In this document: piece by piece, positions 25,201 through 38,000 of the stretch | Numbering within the stretch: position 1 is the first letter of the stretch | Layout of the letters: each line of letters begins with the position of its first letter | From: Copromyces sp. CBS 386.78 | Lineage: Eukaryota; Ascomycota; Sordariomycetes; Sordariales; Sordariaceae | DNA length: 64,000 nucleotides | Direction: 5' to 3' | Assembly: GCA_030685235.1 (NCBI GenBank) | Contig: MU839244.1 | Location: 24,640 to 88,639, forward strand | The notes under the pieces: model-generated | The model's database searches: none | What the model was told of the DNA's origin: nothing | Seen by the model: only the letters and a program-made list of their open reading frames with translations | Position numbers and translations under genes: made by a program

Positions 25201-27133
25201 TGGTATTTGGCATCCATGGCATCTACCATCCTCGACTATCGAAACTTAAGATCGACCTTGCCGCTGACCGCTGTCAACCGAAGCGCCGTCGCTCGTTGGA
25301 GAAGACAAGCCTTTCCGATTCTCGACCTGTCGATTCTGCTGAGAGTTTGCCAGTGTGCCAGTTCCGAATGCCATCTACCCCGCTTGATGACACCAATAAG
25401 AAGCAAACCTGTCACTAACCCCAGACGCCACAAGTTTCGGGTGGCGTTGACATCTCTGCTGGGCGAATGCGGGACAACTGAAGTGAGGGGAAGGTCGAGG
25501 TCGAGTTGGAGAAGTTGGCCTTTGTTGGAGTTGACCAGACTGTCCATATTTCAGATGGCTGGCTGGCAATTGATCGCTACGGCGGCGGTGGCAGTTTCGG
25601 CCGACGAGAAACAACAGCAAACAAAGGCGGCAATTGAAGGCGAGAAAAGAAGTGAGTGCGATTCCTCCCTTCGTTTCCAACGGTTTCGGGAATTCGAAAG
25701 CGACAAAAAGCCATCGAGCTCATGAAACTTCCCGCCCGGCCCGTTTGACACTTGGTCGTGGCCCGTAGCGCCCGGAAGGTTCGCCGCGCACGGGTCGGAG
25801 CTCCGAGTAGCCGCTGTCCGCAATCCGGCGTCTCGTACTCCGCCGTTGACGTTGTGCACACCGAGACCCGAGATTCGTGCTATTTGAGGCATCGGAAAGT
25901 TGCCCTGTACTCGTCAACACAGGTCCATGCTTCGTACCTCCCCGTTCTGTGCCTCCTGTGTTCAGCAATCACGTCCATCGCCCCTGCCGTCACAATGGAT
26001 CTCATCGACGAGACCTGAAGAGAGACAATGAGCGCTGCCGTGCGCATGGGCAGTCATGACCTGCTGCCGAAGCTTTCTTTACGGAAGGGTGCTTATCCCT
26101 TCCCCTTCCGGACTAGTCTTACCCCATACCCCGGTATCTATCAGCGTAACTTTCTGATTGGTTGTGTTCGTTTACACCGACCCTCATGTAAGTCGATATG
26201 TGGATAGTTACGCATTTAAGTTTTGTACGTATTTACGCAGTTCTTCGTTCCAGTGTTTCCGTCATTTCCCTTCCATGGATAGACTCACATTCCATACTTC
26301 ACCTTCAAACCATCCCTTGAAGACGTTTTGTCCGGTGTCTCAATATCGCCAACAAGCTTTCTTGTAGATGGGCGATTGTTTTCGTCAGAGAAAAAGAAAA
26401 TAGCAACCGGCGGGAATGTTGGACACGTCCATCCATCCCTTCCCTTCTGGTAGGTTCCCCTGAAAACGTGGTTCTTCCCGTGTCGTCGTGTGTTTCAGTT
26501 CTGAGTTGCCTGTCATCCTTTTCTACACATCTTCCCGTTTTCAAGGGGAATTCTGTAACAGGGGACAAAAAGAAATTGAAACGCATGCATTGAATGGCGC
26601 TCTGGCTCTTTGCAAAACGAATGCAGAAATCTCCAACGAAAAGAAAATTGACGGATACAACTTTGGACCTCCAATCCTCCTTGAATGCAACCCACCCAGT
26701 TGCCCGTGTCAGTATGTCAGTGTTCCCCGTCAAATGAGCAACTGCAACCATACCTAGCCTCCTAGTTTCATTGGAGGGTATGGAGATGGAATGCAACGTC
26801 AATTGCTTCCGAGGGCAACCTTTCCGATGAGAGGCGTTTCCGACCCTGCGTACGTACGTGGGTAAGTAATGGTAAGATCCCTGATCCGACTCAAGCCGGG
26901 CGTCAACGATGGGAGGAAGCTTTGTCAACAACTCCAGTGCTCCTGCTCATCTTCGAGACGCCCTCAGGGAGGAGCTCATTAACGGTCGAGTTTGTAGGCC
27001 ATGGCATGTGATTCTTTCTTTCCCTGGCCAGGGGCACGTAATGTCCGATCTAAAGCACCCTTCGCGTCTTTATCGGCAGCCAACGAAGGTATGTACGATC
27101 TGATGAAGCGTCCATCCGACGGACCACTACCGT

Positions 27134-27500
27134 CGGTAGAAACTCGCCAGATTGGCAAACCTCTACTGCCAGAAAACCAGGTTATCTGGGCAGAATAAGC
27201 ACAGTCCTGTAAGGCTCACGTCCGGCTTCCTGCACAGTAATGTGTGTGTGTTAAGGTGGAGGGTAATGCCGCTGGTCGGGGGCTTGTCAACTGGGCCTTT
27301 TCGACTGTGCTACTTGTTGGGGGGATTTCTTCTGTGTTGCTATAGGGGAAAATAAACACCCCCGACGGCCATCGATACTGTGTGCATTGAATTGCAGTCA
27401 AAACTGGGCCAGCAGAGCACATTAGGTATGCTGCTTCCTGTGCTTACTGTCGGGCGCTCAAAGAGGGTTAGAGGTTTGCCAATCTGGCGAGTTTCTACCG
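27134..27500. mobile_element. MITE-like element with about 33-bp (extended about 65-bp) inverted repeats
   Basis: The left arm (27134-27166, starting CGGTAGAAACTCGCCAGATT) is repeated as the reverse complement ending at 27500. A weaker match continues inward (ataagcacag / ctgtgcttac). The element is 367 bp and non-coding. TA follows the right end, but the left flank is GT, so no clean target duplication is visible. The terminal sequence resembles that of the 18.6-kb element. Confidence 0.7.
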
Positions 27501-28478
27501 TATAGGTAGGTACGCAGTATAACATTCAACGGCGAGATGGATATACATGGTAAGGAACGTAAGGCAACAAATGACAACGGCGACCGCGATGGCAACGGGA
27601 GCGGGAGCGGCAGAGGAACGACAGCATGTAGAAGCATAGTATCCATCTGCGAGTAAGTCCTGAACACAACGGTATCTCGCTGTCCTATGACGTGATACCT
27701 GAAAGGGAGAATTTCAAACACATACGAATCGTACATATAACTGCAACTTCAAATCGGAATTTAACGCCGATTCCACCATCCCTATGACGAAGTCAAGTGC
27801 ATGTCAGTCCATTGAGCACGGGATTCAGTCATACTGCAATGCGGCTGTATGGGCAGTACAGTAGTCAAATGATCTGATGAAGACAAGAAGATGACATGAC
27901 ACGGATACCGAGTTGCCTCAAAAGCCCCCCCAGGATCCAGGAAAATGCAGGGAACACAGGGTTATGTAAGTGTGTCATTTGATTTGGGTGAAGGTCGAGG
28001 AGCATAAAAGTGAATGTCCGAATTGCTCAACACTGTATCCTAAATTGTAGACTTCCAAAGTTGATCTTGGCCCAGGTAGTTTCGATCAGGCAAGTTGCCC
28101 GTCCATGAATAAACAAACCCGCGACTCTGGGCCACTAAGGGGGGCAGAATAGGACCAAGACAGTTGCAATACGAGAATTAATTTTGTTCCAATGCAATCT
28201 CTTCTTTCTCTCGCTGGTATACTAGGAGAAGGGCAATTATTACTATTATACACACTTTTAAATCGTAGTAAAAATTACAGCCAAAACACCTTCTTGTTCA
28301 ATCATCACCATAATATCATGACCAAGCCCATCTCCAGCCGTCCAGAGCTACTCAAGTTAATCCATAAACCCAAACGCTCCATCACCTCCGGAGCCCCATC
28401 ACACACCAACCTAGGACATCTCCGACACCCTACACCACATCTCTAACACATCTGACCCCCATCTTCGGTCATCACCAT

Positions 28479-29533
28479 TCAGTCCTCCTCGCCGATGCGG
28501 ATTCTGCCCTCGGTAGCGGGGCCATGAGACCAGTAGCCGCTAAGGTCGATGTTGGTCTCGGGCATGGCACGATGGCTAAGCAGCAACCAGAAGCCAAAGA
28601 CGGGCTTCGCCAGGATGTCGAGAACGGTGTAAATCAGGATCTCGGTATCGACGCTCACCTTGCGGGCACCATCGGCGATTCCCCAAATACTATGAAAGGA
28701 GCTGTCGTTAGTGTCGGGCAGAAAGCACAAGATGACAAAGCACTTACATGGGATACGCGGTCCACAACAGCAGCGTAAACAGAGCCAACCCTGTGAACAG
28801 CCTCGAGACACCACGTCCCTTGGCACTGACAGTCCTGCCGCCATGAAGCGCCACATGCCAGATGACGAAGAGGTACGAGATGCACCCAATGGTATACCAA
28901 CCCCACTTCTGCGCCGTGTTTCCTTGCTCTCCCAACGCCGAAAAAAGGCCGCACAGCACCATGATCACGTCCGCCACGATTGCCATGAGGGTATGAGCAC
29001 CATCAACGCCGGCCAACAAACACAGGTCCAGCAGCAACAGTGGCGTGGTCAAGGTCCAGTCGACGTAGCGGCCCCAAAACACCTGGCGACACACCTGGCG
29101 CGACGTGTCGGGCACGTGCTTATGATGGTCCCAGACAGTGCTGCAGTTGTAGGTGGTGGCATGGCCTGTAGCCATGGCGAAGTAGGAGAGCGAGGCGACG
29201 ATGGTGATGAGCGTCGTGATAACGTGGAAGATACGCTTCGATGTCGGCACGTTCCACGACAGGAGGGCAAAGATACCCGATGAGAGGACCATCAGGGCGA
29301 AAGTCACCCATAGGGTGCGGTGGCCTATCTCGCCGACGGTCTGGTACTCTGCTGGAGTCGCTGGTTGGTGAATTGTCAGCTTGGGAATCCAGTCTTGGGC
29401 GAGAGAATCAGGACACGGCGACAGGATACGTACGGATCACGGTGGGGACCGGTCCCGGCACAGAGGTAGCCGTTGGCATGAAGGTGGATGTGGTGGGCCG
29501 AAGCATGTCGGCGACTTGCTCTGGATGGATCAT
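28479..29533 (-). CDS. nop-1: Opsin NOP-1 (retinal-binding microbial rhodopsin), three exons
   Basis: An orthologue of the Neurospora opsin NOP-1, a seven-helix retinylidene protein of the archaeal-type rhodopsin family acting as a green-light photosensor at the membrane. Exons: 29533-29434, 29360-28748, 28689-28479, giving 307 residues; the Neurospora protein is of about this length. Introns are 73 and 58 bp with GTACGT and GTAAGT donors and CTAAC-like branch sites; phases 1 and 2 are consistent. The start is MIHPEQVADMLRP. Landmarks: WGRYVDWTLTTPLLLLDL (helix C, with the counter-ion Asp), WGWYTIGCISYLF, and IYTVLDILAKPVFGFW, whose Lys forms the retinal Schiff base. The sequence is very close to, but not identical with, what I recall of N. 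crassa NOP-1, suggesting a relative. Confidence 0.96.
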
Positions 29534-30781
29534 GTTGCTTCGTTATTATTTGAGTTCGACTGCACGAGAGATGATTATGTCCAAGAAAAGAAGAACAGCG
29601 GGGGAACCGCTCTTCATCCTTCAACAGCAGAGGACACACATTTTATTCCTTCCCCTGGACAACATGACGGCACTGCTGTTAGGTACTGCACGGGAAGGAG
29701 GACAATGCGGAGATGCAGAAGTCAGCTGGTGGACATCCGTAACGGCGACGTCATCCAGTTGATGTGTGTCACCCGAGATGAAGTCCGACCCGAAGTGGCG
29801 GAAGTGATTGCTGGGCGCGCTTCAAGACGGCCTGCCAATGCTGGGAAGCTGCCTGTTGTGCCTGGTGGTGACGGTGCGGGGAACGAGGTAAACAGCATCA
29901 TGCATTGCATCGAGCGTACGCGTCCAGAAGTCTCCCGATTCGTTGCCTGGTGCGGAGAGACACGGGAACAACCTAAGATAGAAGAATCTCTGTGGACATA
30001 TCGTCATCCATTCCTGACTTTGCTCCCGCTTTCCTCCGTCTCCATTCTTTGTTGAGCAAAGGCAGGCTTCAACCGGCCCATCCAATGTCACTTCCTCCTG
30101 TCTGCAAAATTGGGAAATTGTCGATCGGTGACCCTCTAAGCCGAGAGGAAGTCGCGAATGGAGAGGAGAAGGAGCGACCTGGCTCGGCATCAGAGCTCCC
30201 GTCCAACAATGGAAGAGACGAACAAGCTTCAAGTTGGACAATGCAAAGTGGAACTGAAAAGCAATGAAGTTGGGGAATTGGTGGGGCGAGATCTTGCCAT
30301 AGAAGCTCTGGGGTTAGGGTTGAAGCTGAGCCACAAGATCAGCCGACAGCGATCCCCATCCTGGTGATGCTTGATGGAAGGCAATGTTTTAAAACCCGCG
30401 CTGCCACAAGCGACTTCATGTCAGATTCTGACCACTGCGCCAAACACCCCAAAAATTGGAGCTCCATCGAGGTGATGGATTAGTGCCAGATCTGTACCCC
30501 CTATATTCTGACACTTCACAGACAAATGTTGGTGGTGAAGAATACCTACCTTGGTAGAGCCCAGGGGCCCAGGGTGTTATCTGATAAGTCCGATAAGCTG
30601 ATAAGCCGGTGCTCCCGTCGCCGCTGCAGGGGTAGGTACCTTCGGTTAGCGTCGTGGCCATCCTCCAAATTCCTGAGGTTACTCCGGTCCCTCGTGCTCT
30701 CAGCTTGTCATACAGCGGCCCGAACAATGGACAGGACACGACAGAGCCATCATCACTCACAACAACAACAACGACCACTGT
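29534..30781. other. Upstream region of nop-1, no gene recognised
   Basis: Reading frames here show no family resemblance. This is probably the nop-1 promoter on one side and flank of the transposon island on the other. A Pro/His-free CAA repeat (acaacaacaacaac) lies at 30760-30773. Confidence 0.4.
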
Positions 30782-31050
30782 GGGCGTGTTTGGTTCAACC
30801 ATCAAAACAAAAGTTTGTATGGGGAAATTATCCCTGTCAGCCAACACATTGCAAATCGTAAGATAGATCCGGCGTCGGACCTCCTTTACCCCCTGTAACC
30901 CCCCTGTAAGCTAATGCACTAGGCTCTTGGCCGTACCTCCCCTGTATGCGCCGTGCATGTGCTTGCATGAGGTCTTATCAACTTCCTAATCCGGTATAAT
31001 GATGGTTCATTCTATTGGTTTCTATCTTCACGGGTTGGACCATGAAGATA

Positions 31051-31145
31051 CTTGGCGGTAGGGGAAAAGTAGGACCTTTTATCAACCCCCTCTCATAAAA
31101 GAGGGGGAAAAAAAATTCTAGGACAGCGAAATATTAATAGGACAG
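31051..31145 (+). repeat. Left terminal inverted repeat of the Fot1-like element
   Basis: 95 bp, matching the right repeat at 42221-42315 with four G-to-A differences. It is bounded by TA at 31049-31050. Confidence 0.92.
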
Positions 31146-31329
31146 TACCGATCGGTCGCATATTAAATCGTTCGTTAACGCCGCGCAAAATCGCTCATTT
31201 ACATCGCAATTTCGGACTACCACCACACCGCATTTCAACTATTTAAAACTATACAACAATAAAATTCGATAGATCCGTAAAATATTCGTACAATCGTTAA
31301 TCGTATCGTAATCGTATAATACCCATAAA

Positions 31330-32780
31330 TTTCGACAAATATTTCGAAGAGCTAGGAGAAGCGCCAGCGGGTTATCGTAGTACCCGTATATATCTCACTA
31401 CCCGCGAACGTATCGATCGCCTCAAAACATTACGTAAACCGCCGACTATTAAAGAAATCGCTACCGTTACTAAAGAGTCGCGTACTTCTATATCTCGCTA
31501 TATTCGAATATTAGAGGGGCAAAGCAAACTAATTATCTCATTGCATATTATAGGGAAACCTCGTATATTAATTAGCGCGGAGGAGGATACTATCGTTGTA
31601 TACATTATATTCTACTTCGAAAAGAGATTTCCCGCCTTATATAAAATAATCGTAACGGCTATAAATCGTCTACGCGCGCTGTAGGGTATTCTAGCTACCT
31701 ATAATATATAATAATTAATATAATTCCTTAAAGATTACCCAAAATTAAAAATTACGACTTATCGCACAGTAAATATTAAACGGAAATTTTAAGAACTAAA
31801 CGAATAGTCCGTTAACGAGTAGTTCGATCAATATAAAGCTATAATTAAAAAATATAATATTATTAAAAACAATATATAAAATTATAATAAAATAGGAATA
31901 CAATTCGGTTATGTAGCGGGCGGTCGTATAAAGGTAATTATATTATAGAAATTAACGAAGTAGAAAGTAAATTAATTGCGATTAATTTATATAGGGAAAA
32001 ATACTAATTAACTTTATTATAGCCTAAAATAAATAATATCGCTAATTGAAAGTCGGCTACCCTTATTATTAGGGTTAATACAATAGGGAAAGCTATTCCT
32101 ATTTATATAATCTTTAAAATTAATCCGATAAAGGATTTTATTGCTAACGATTTCGAAGATAACGTCCGGTTTACTAAATTACTAACCGGTTTTTCGAACG
32201 CTAAATTCACTTTTAACTAATTAAAATACTAGAACTACGAATCCTTCTATTTATTCTCCGCCTTTACGAAATTAAAACGGGAGGATGCCCGTATAGTAAG
32301 GGAGAAAAAGAAAGATAGAAATAAAAATAAAAATAATAATAAAGAAGGGGAAATAAACGTAGAGGAGGGGTTCTTTTTTATAGACTAATTTAATTATAAC
32401 TAATATAAAATCGATTTTTTTAGTAAAAAACTTCCCCAATTTACTAATAACGGTTATAGTTTAAAAAATTTTTATAAACCTATCTACCGGTTATTAATTA
32501 TCGACGGTTTCAATAATTACTATAGCATCGAAATTAAAAAGTATACTAATACCTTCAACCTCATCCTAATAACCCTACCTCCCTATTTAATATATATAAT
32601 ATAACCTCTTAACGTTAGAATATTCTCATCTATAAAAGTATATTACTAAAAGGTTTTACGACAATTCGTTTAATAGGGCGAATATAATTTTACCCGGGTA
32701 ACCTTCGTTAGAAAACTAAAAGTTAATTACTTTCCTCTATTACCCCCCTATCTCCCTCTATCGCTACCGTCCTATTCCTA
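31330..32780 (+). pseudogene. Fot1/pogo-type transposase, RIP-inactivated and split by a retrotransposon
   Basis: Despite many stops the plus-strand reading shows the order expected for pogo-family transposases. There is an HTH region (EIATVTKESRTSISRYIRIL, near 31460-31520), the GKPRILISAEEDTIVVYI linker of the CENP-B-type HTH (about 31552-31605), a DDE-core region with ESATLIIRVN-like sequence near 32050, and LIIDGFNNYYSIE (about 32495-32535) followed by PLNVRIFSSIKVYY (32605-32646), which correspond to DGHGSH and QPLDVGVFGPLK of intact family members. Tryptophan and glutamine codons are replaced by stops as RIP predicts. The coding frame is cut by the chromovirus at 32874/40244 and appears to resume to about 41.2 kb. 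Clearly non-functional. Confidence 0.85.
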
Positions 32781-32874
32781 TATTAACTATATTATCTCCG
32801 GTCTTTTAATATATCCTCGATACTAATATAACTATATACAATATCCTCAATTAATTTATAGATATAGGAATATC

Positions 32875-33106
32875 TATTACAGGATTACTTATAATAGCAT
32901 ATAGTACTAAGTATTGTATAGTCGAGTCTATTGGCTATTAGCTAATAGGACCGTATATACGTACGCACTAGTAGGCCTCGGTCTAGATCTAGGTACGGTA
33001 TAGCCTACCTTATATCTAAACCGCACTCCTCCCTCCTCTCCTTCTTTCCTTCTTCGTACAACTACGTATATCCAACTATACCCCTAACGGTATTATCCTC
33101 GTAATA
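32875..33106 (+). repeat. 5' LTR of the chromovirus
   Basis: 232 bp, same length as the 3' LTR, transition differences only. The preceding five bases ATATC form the target-site duplication. Confidence 0.93.
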
Positions 33107-33399
33107 ATTAGTTGTACCTTACTATTATACTACGCGCGTACACTTTAAAATAAATTTATTGCCACTATTATAAATATTTCCGACGAGCCCGCAATTTCGT
33201 CGTACCGCGATACACCTCTCTCTTATCGTACTGCAATATACCCCTCTCGTTGTATTATGATAGACCTCTTTTTCGTCGCTATAAGGTAGCTAACGGATAC
33301 CGTTTACACTATAAAGTAGTAAGTACTAATTACGCCTACTTAAATAGCAGCCCCTATTATTAATTTCGACGTCGCTATCTCTATAATTAACGCTATTGT

Positions 33400-34900
33400 T
33401 GGCTCTAAATACGAATAACTTTTCGAAAACGTTATAAAAACCCTTAACAATGCCGCTCTCTAGTACCTAAGTAACCTAATCGCGGAGGAAATTTTTAATA
33501 CTGCTTTTAAATTCGCCTAATATATTACTTTTCCTTACGTTATTACTACTTTCGCTTAATTAATCTATATAAACTTAATTTAAATTAATACGTTCGCTAG
33601 CGCCGTTTAAAATTCCTTCGAAGTTACCTACTGGTAAATTACTAATTAAGAAAATACTATTACTAACCTTTAATAAGAGTTCGCCAACCTTTAATAAAAG
33701 GCCTAATAATTCTATAATAATTTCGTTATAATTAACAAAATTAATATTAAATTTAAAAAAACTGCCGAGACCTAAATTAGAGCTTTTAAGAAAGCCGTTC
33801 GCGATAAAATTACTCCGCCCGCCTCTATCCCTACCCCCGATTCTAATAATAAAACTACTATAATTACCCCGAAAACCCGTACGAATAAGGACCCCGCTAT
33901 TTATATTAATAAAGATATTTTTACCGTTAAATATATTAAAGCTTTCTAAAATTAGCATAATAAAATCTAATTATATTAATTCTAAAATACTTAGTAGTTC
34001 GATTAGAATAAGTATTATAAGTTTATGTAAATTCTTTTATATTTTAGAAGCAACGCCTTTAGAATTCTATCGTTATATATAATATTTATTATTAAAGAAA
34101 AGGATTCGATTTAATAGAAATAAAAAAGTACGGAGGCCTTCCTTACTTATTTCAATATTAAATATAACTATATAAACCTTACCCTTAAAGTACGCCGCGA
34201 TTTTAAATTATTAAAAATAATTAAAGGTATAAAATAGTTCGATTTCGAAGATAAATTTATTATTATTATTAATAAATACGACTTTAACGAAATTATAAAA
34301 ACTTATTACTTAAAAATAAAAATTATAAATGAAATCCGTAATATTATCGCCTATTAATAAAATATTCTAACCTACAACGACTTTAATAATTAGCTTACCT
34401 TCTATTAGAAGTTCGCTACTAATTTAAAAGAGTATAATTAGCATAATAAAATTAATATTTACTTTAAGAATAATATTACTAGTACCGGTAATATTACTAC
34501 CCTTAAACGTACTATTAATTAAAATAGTATTATTATAAATTTTAATACTATAAATGTTATTAATATTTAATTGGCCCGTATAATTAATAAAGTAATTATT
34601 AATTACCGTATAAAGAACGGACTTTATAAGCGCTACGCCTAAATTAACTACTACGCCTATAAGTACTATAATAATATTAATACTAGTATCCCTAAGGAGT
34701 AAAGGGAGCGCAACCGTCGCAACCGTTGCAATAGAAGAAGTAACAACGGTAACTGTAATAAACCCGCTATAAATTAAACCGATTATAATAATAATAGTAA
34801 TAATAATATTCGTATTAATACTATCGTTACTAATAAATCCGCCGCTCCCGTTACACCCCCTACTCTAACCCCTACTTAATTTACAGAATACAATACAAAA
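33400..34900 (+). pseudogene. Relic gag with fossil CCHC zinc knuckle
   Basis: AT-rich decayed coding region. At 34625-34666 the plus-strand reading has Tyr at the four positions with the spacing of a retroviral zinc knuckle (x2, x4, x4). Each Tyr codon (TAT/TAC) is one G-to-A or C-to-T step from Cys or His, as RIP would produce. Downstream Asn/Arg-rich low-complexity sequence ends near 34.87 kb. Confidence 0.7.
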
Positions 34901-35039
34901 AATACACCACCTCTCTACTAAATTATTTAGAAAGGCTATCGTTTATAGTAATAATAAAAAAGGAGGTAAATAATTTAGTAAATTTAAAAATAATTTAATT
35001 TAAAAATTCAAATTTAAATAGTTATAATAATAATTCTAT

Positions 35040-38000
35040 CTTCCTCTTTATTCAAATTATTTATAGACTATATAATTAATAGAATAAATACGCCGTTCTA
35101 ATTAATAATGGATATTCCGCCCTCGCTTTTATCGATTACAATTTTACTACTCGCTATACTATCCTACTCTTAAAGTTCCTTAAATTAAAAGCCTTATATT
35201 TAATAGATAATATATTTAAAAACTTTATTACCTATTATTATAAAGTCTAATTATAAATCGGTTATTATATAGAAACAATTATTATACTAGCTTACAATTT
35301 AACTGACAATTATTCTATTATTTTAGGTATACTATAGCTCAAATTTTACAACCCTATAATATTATAGCTAGATAGTACCGTTACCTTTACTAACTACTAT
35401 ATAAACCGCTACCTTTCCGCAAATCTTTTACCCTCCTTATAGTACGCGCTTAAAGTTTAGAAATATATTTATATATATTATTATAAAACTATATAAAGTA
35501 TTACTAAAGTAATCGGCTTTAATACTTTAATTGCGGACCCCGCTCCTAATACTATTAAAAATAATACCCCTAATACCTTAAATCCCGCCCTAATTGCGAA
35601 TACTATTACCAAAATTCCTAAACGGACTAAACCTACTATTTACTGTACCGTAGCTAGTTAACGAAGATCCGACCCTTATTATTATATTATAGTATATAAG
35701 ATATATTTCTCGAACGAATTAATTAACCTTATAAATATTAAGGATATAACGGCCGCTAATTTTAATTAACTATACGAAAAGTATTATCTACGGGTATTCT
35801 ATACTTTGTATATAGAACTTTATAAAATTTTAAAAGAAGTTAAGGCGGAGAAAGAAGCTTAAATTAAAGAGGTAAAAGGGGGCGCCCTAAAATTTAAAAA
35901 ATATAAAAACGATAAAGGCATCGTTAATAAAAGAATAAAAATAGGAATTAAATATAATAAATACGATTATAATTATAATATACCTAGCGGTTTAGCGAAC
36001 TTTACCCTAGAAATAGAATAAGAAATTTAGGACGGTAATAATATTAAATATAAGAAATTAATAAATAAGTATTATTATTTATAAATTAACGCCTACGTTA
36101 GTAAAGGATCTAAAATTGCTATCCGAATAATAAAGATTATTAAATATATTTATTTTAGTAATAATGTAAACGAAGATTTCGAACGTTGCGAAGTTATTAA
36201 ATTCGCTATTAGTATTATAAAAAAAAATGTAACTAAATTTTATAAGAAGGCCGATAAGCCGCCCAAAACTAATATTTAAATTAAAAAAAAGCTTCTTAAA
36301 TAATATTAAAATTATTTTAACGTTTTCAAATTTTGTAACGCTACGGTCTTACCCCCCTACTATTTTTACAATTTTAAAATCGAATTCCGCCCAGGAAAAT
36401 AAATGCCTTATATAAAATTAAAAATATTTAACCCCGACGAATTAAATATAATTAAAAAATAAATCGACGAGAATTTCTATAACGGGTTTATCTGTCCTTT
36501 GTAATTAAAGGCCGCTTCTTAAATTCTACTAGTATAAAAGCTAAGCGGAAGTATTAAAATTTACGTAGATTATAGGAGGATTAATAATATTACTTTTAAA
36601 AGCTACTACTTGTTACCTTTAATTAAAGAAACTTTTAACGCTATTTATAAAGTAAAAATCTTTATTAAATTAAATATTATCGCCGCTTTTAACTGTATTT
36701 GCGTTATAGAAGGATATAAATAATTAATAACGTTTATTACCCGTTTTAACCTATTTAAATTATTTATTTATCTATTTAGCCTATAAAGAATATTTAGCGT
36801 ATTTTAAAACTATATTAATAATATCTTATATAATATCCTAAATATCTATATAACCGCTTACTTAAATAATATCCTTATCTTTTCAAATAATAAAGAAAAG
36901 TATTAGAAGTACGTAAACGATATTTTTACCCGCTTAGAAAAAGCTAGTTTGCAAATTAATATCGACAAGTACGAATTTTACACTAAAAAAACTAAATATC
37001 TTAAACTAATTATTATACTAGGCAGTATCGAAATAGACCTAGTAAAGGTTAAAACTATTATAAACTAGCAACCCCTTATATTAAAGAAATTTTTATAAAG
37101 TTTCCTAAAGTTTACTAACTTCTATTATTATTTTATTAAAAGTTTCTTAATAATAGTAATACTATTATACAACCTTACAAAAAAGGACGCAAAATAAATA
37201 TAGACTATAATATAATAATCCGCTTTCGATACTTTAAAGGCCGCGTTTACTAGCGGACTAACCCTACGTATCTACGATTAATCTAAAAAAACGGTCGTAA
37301 AGACCGATACTTCGAATTAGGCTTTTAGAAATACCTTTTCCTAATACGGGAATAATAGCGAATTCTACTTAGTTACGTATTTTTTAGTACGGTATTTAAT
37401 AGCGGAATATAATGATAATATTTATAATAAAAAATTCTTTACTATTATTAAAACCTTAGAAGAGTAGCGCCTAAAATTAGAAAACGCTTAGCAACCTTTT
37501 AATATTATTACAAATTATAAGAATTTAAAAACCTTTACAATAAATAAATAATTTATACCCCGCTATATATAATAATTATAATTCTTATTACAATTTAATT
37601 TTTCAATCCTTTATATATTAGGATTATAAAATCTTCGGCCCAATATACTAAATAAAAAGCTAAAAAATATACTTCTAAATATAAATAATTATTACTTAAA
37701 GGTAAAAAACTATAAATTTATCGACCCCGCCCGCTTTAAAAAGGGTTACTTCTCCTTATTAGCTATAACAATTAGCGACGACCTCAATTTCGATAAAAAA
37801 AGTATTTTTTCTTTCCTTAAACACTTTAGAGGAACTGAACAAATTAACTAATAATATTATTAACGAAAATTATAATTAATCAACCCTAATATAGGAAACC
37901 GTTAATTATTTAATAAATTTAAATTGTATTAAATAATACTCCTATATTAGAAAGAAGTTTAAAGTCGCTTTCGCCGAATATTCTACAACGGGAAGTAAAA

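Larger units (their letters stand above)
18074..28478. other. 10.4-kb region without a recognisable gene
   Basis: Between the hexose transporter and nop-1 no frame on either strand shows family resemblance, and none combines into a plausible spliced gene by eye. The base composition is ordinary, not RIP-like. It holds three MITE-like elements (18638-18879, 21710-21906, 27134-27500), a long hairpin (21562-21638) and a small palindrome (22201-22228), all listed separately. Non-coding transcripts or small lineage-specific genes cannot be excluded. Confidence 0.5.

Noticed and set aside
26305..26931. 208-codon minus-strand frame
   Set aside because: No motif, no start context, no splice partner; not supported as a gene.
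28192..28446. 84-codon frame downstream of nop-1
   Set aside because: No motif and poor composition; likely 3' flank.
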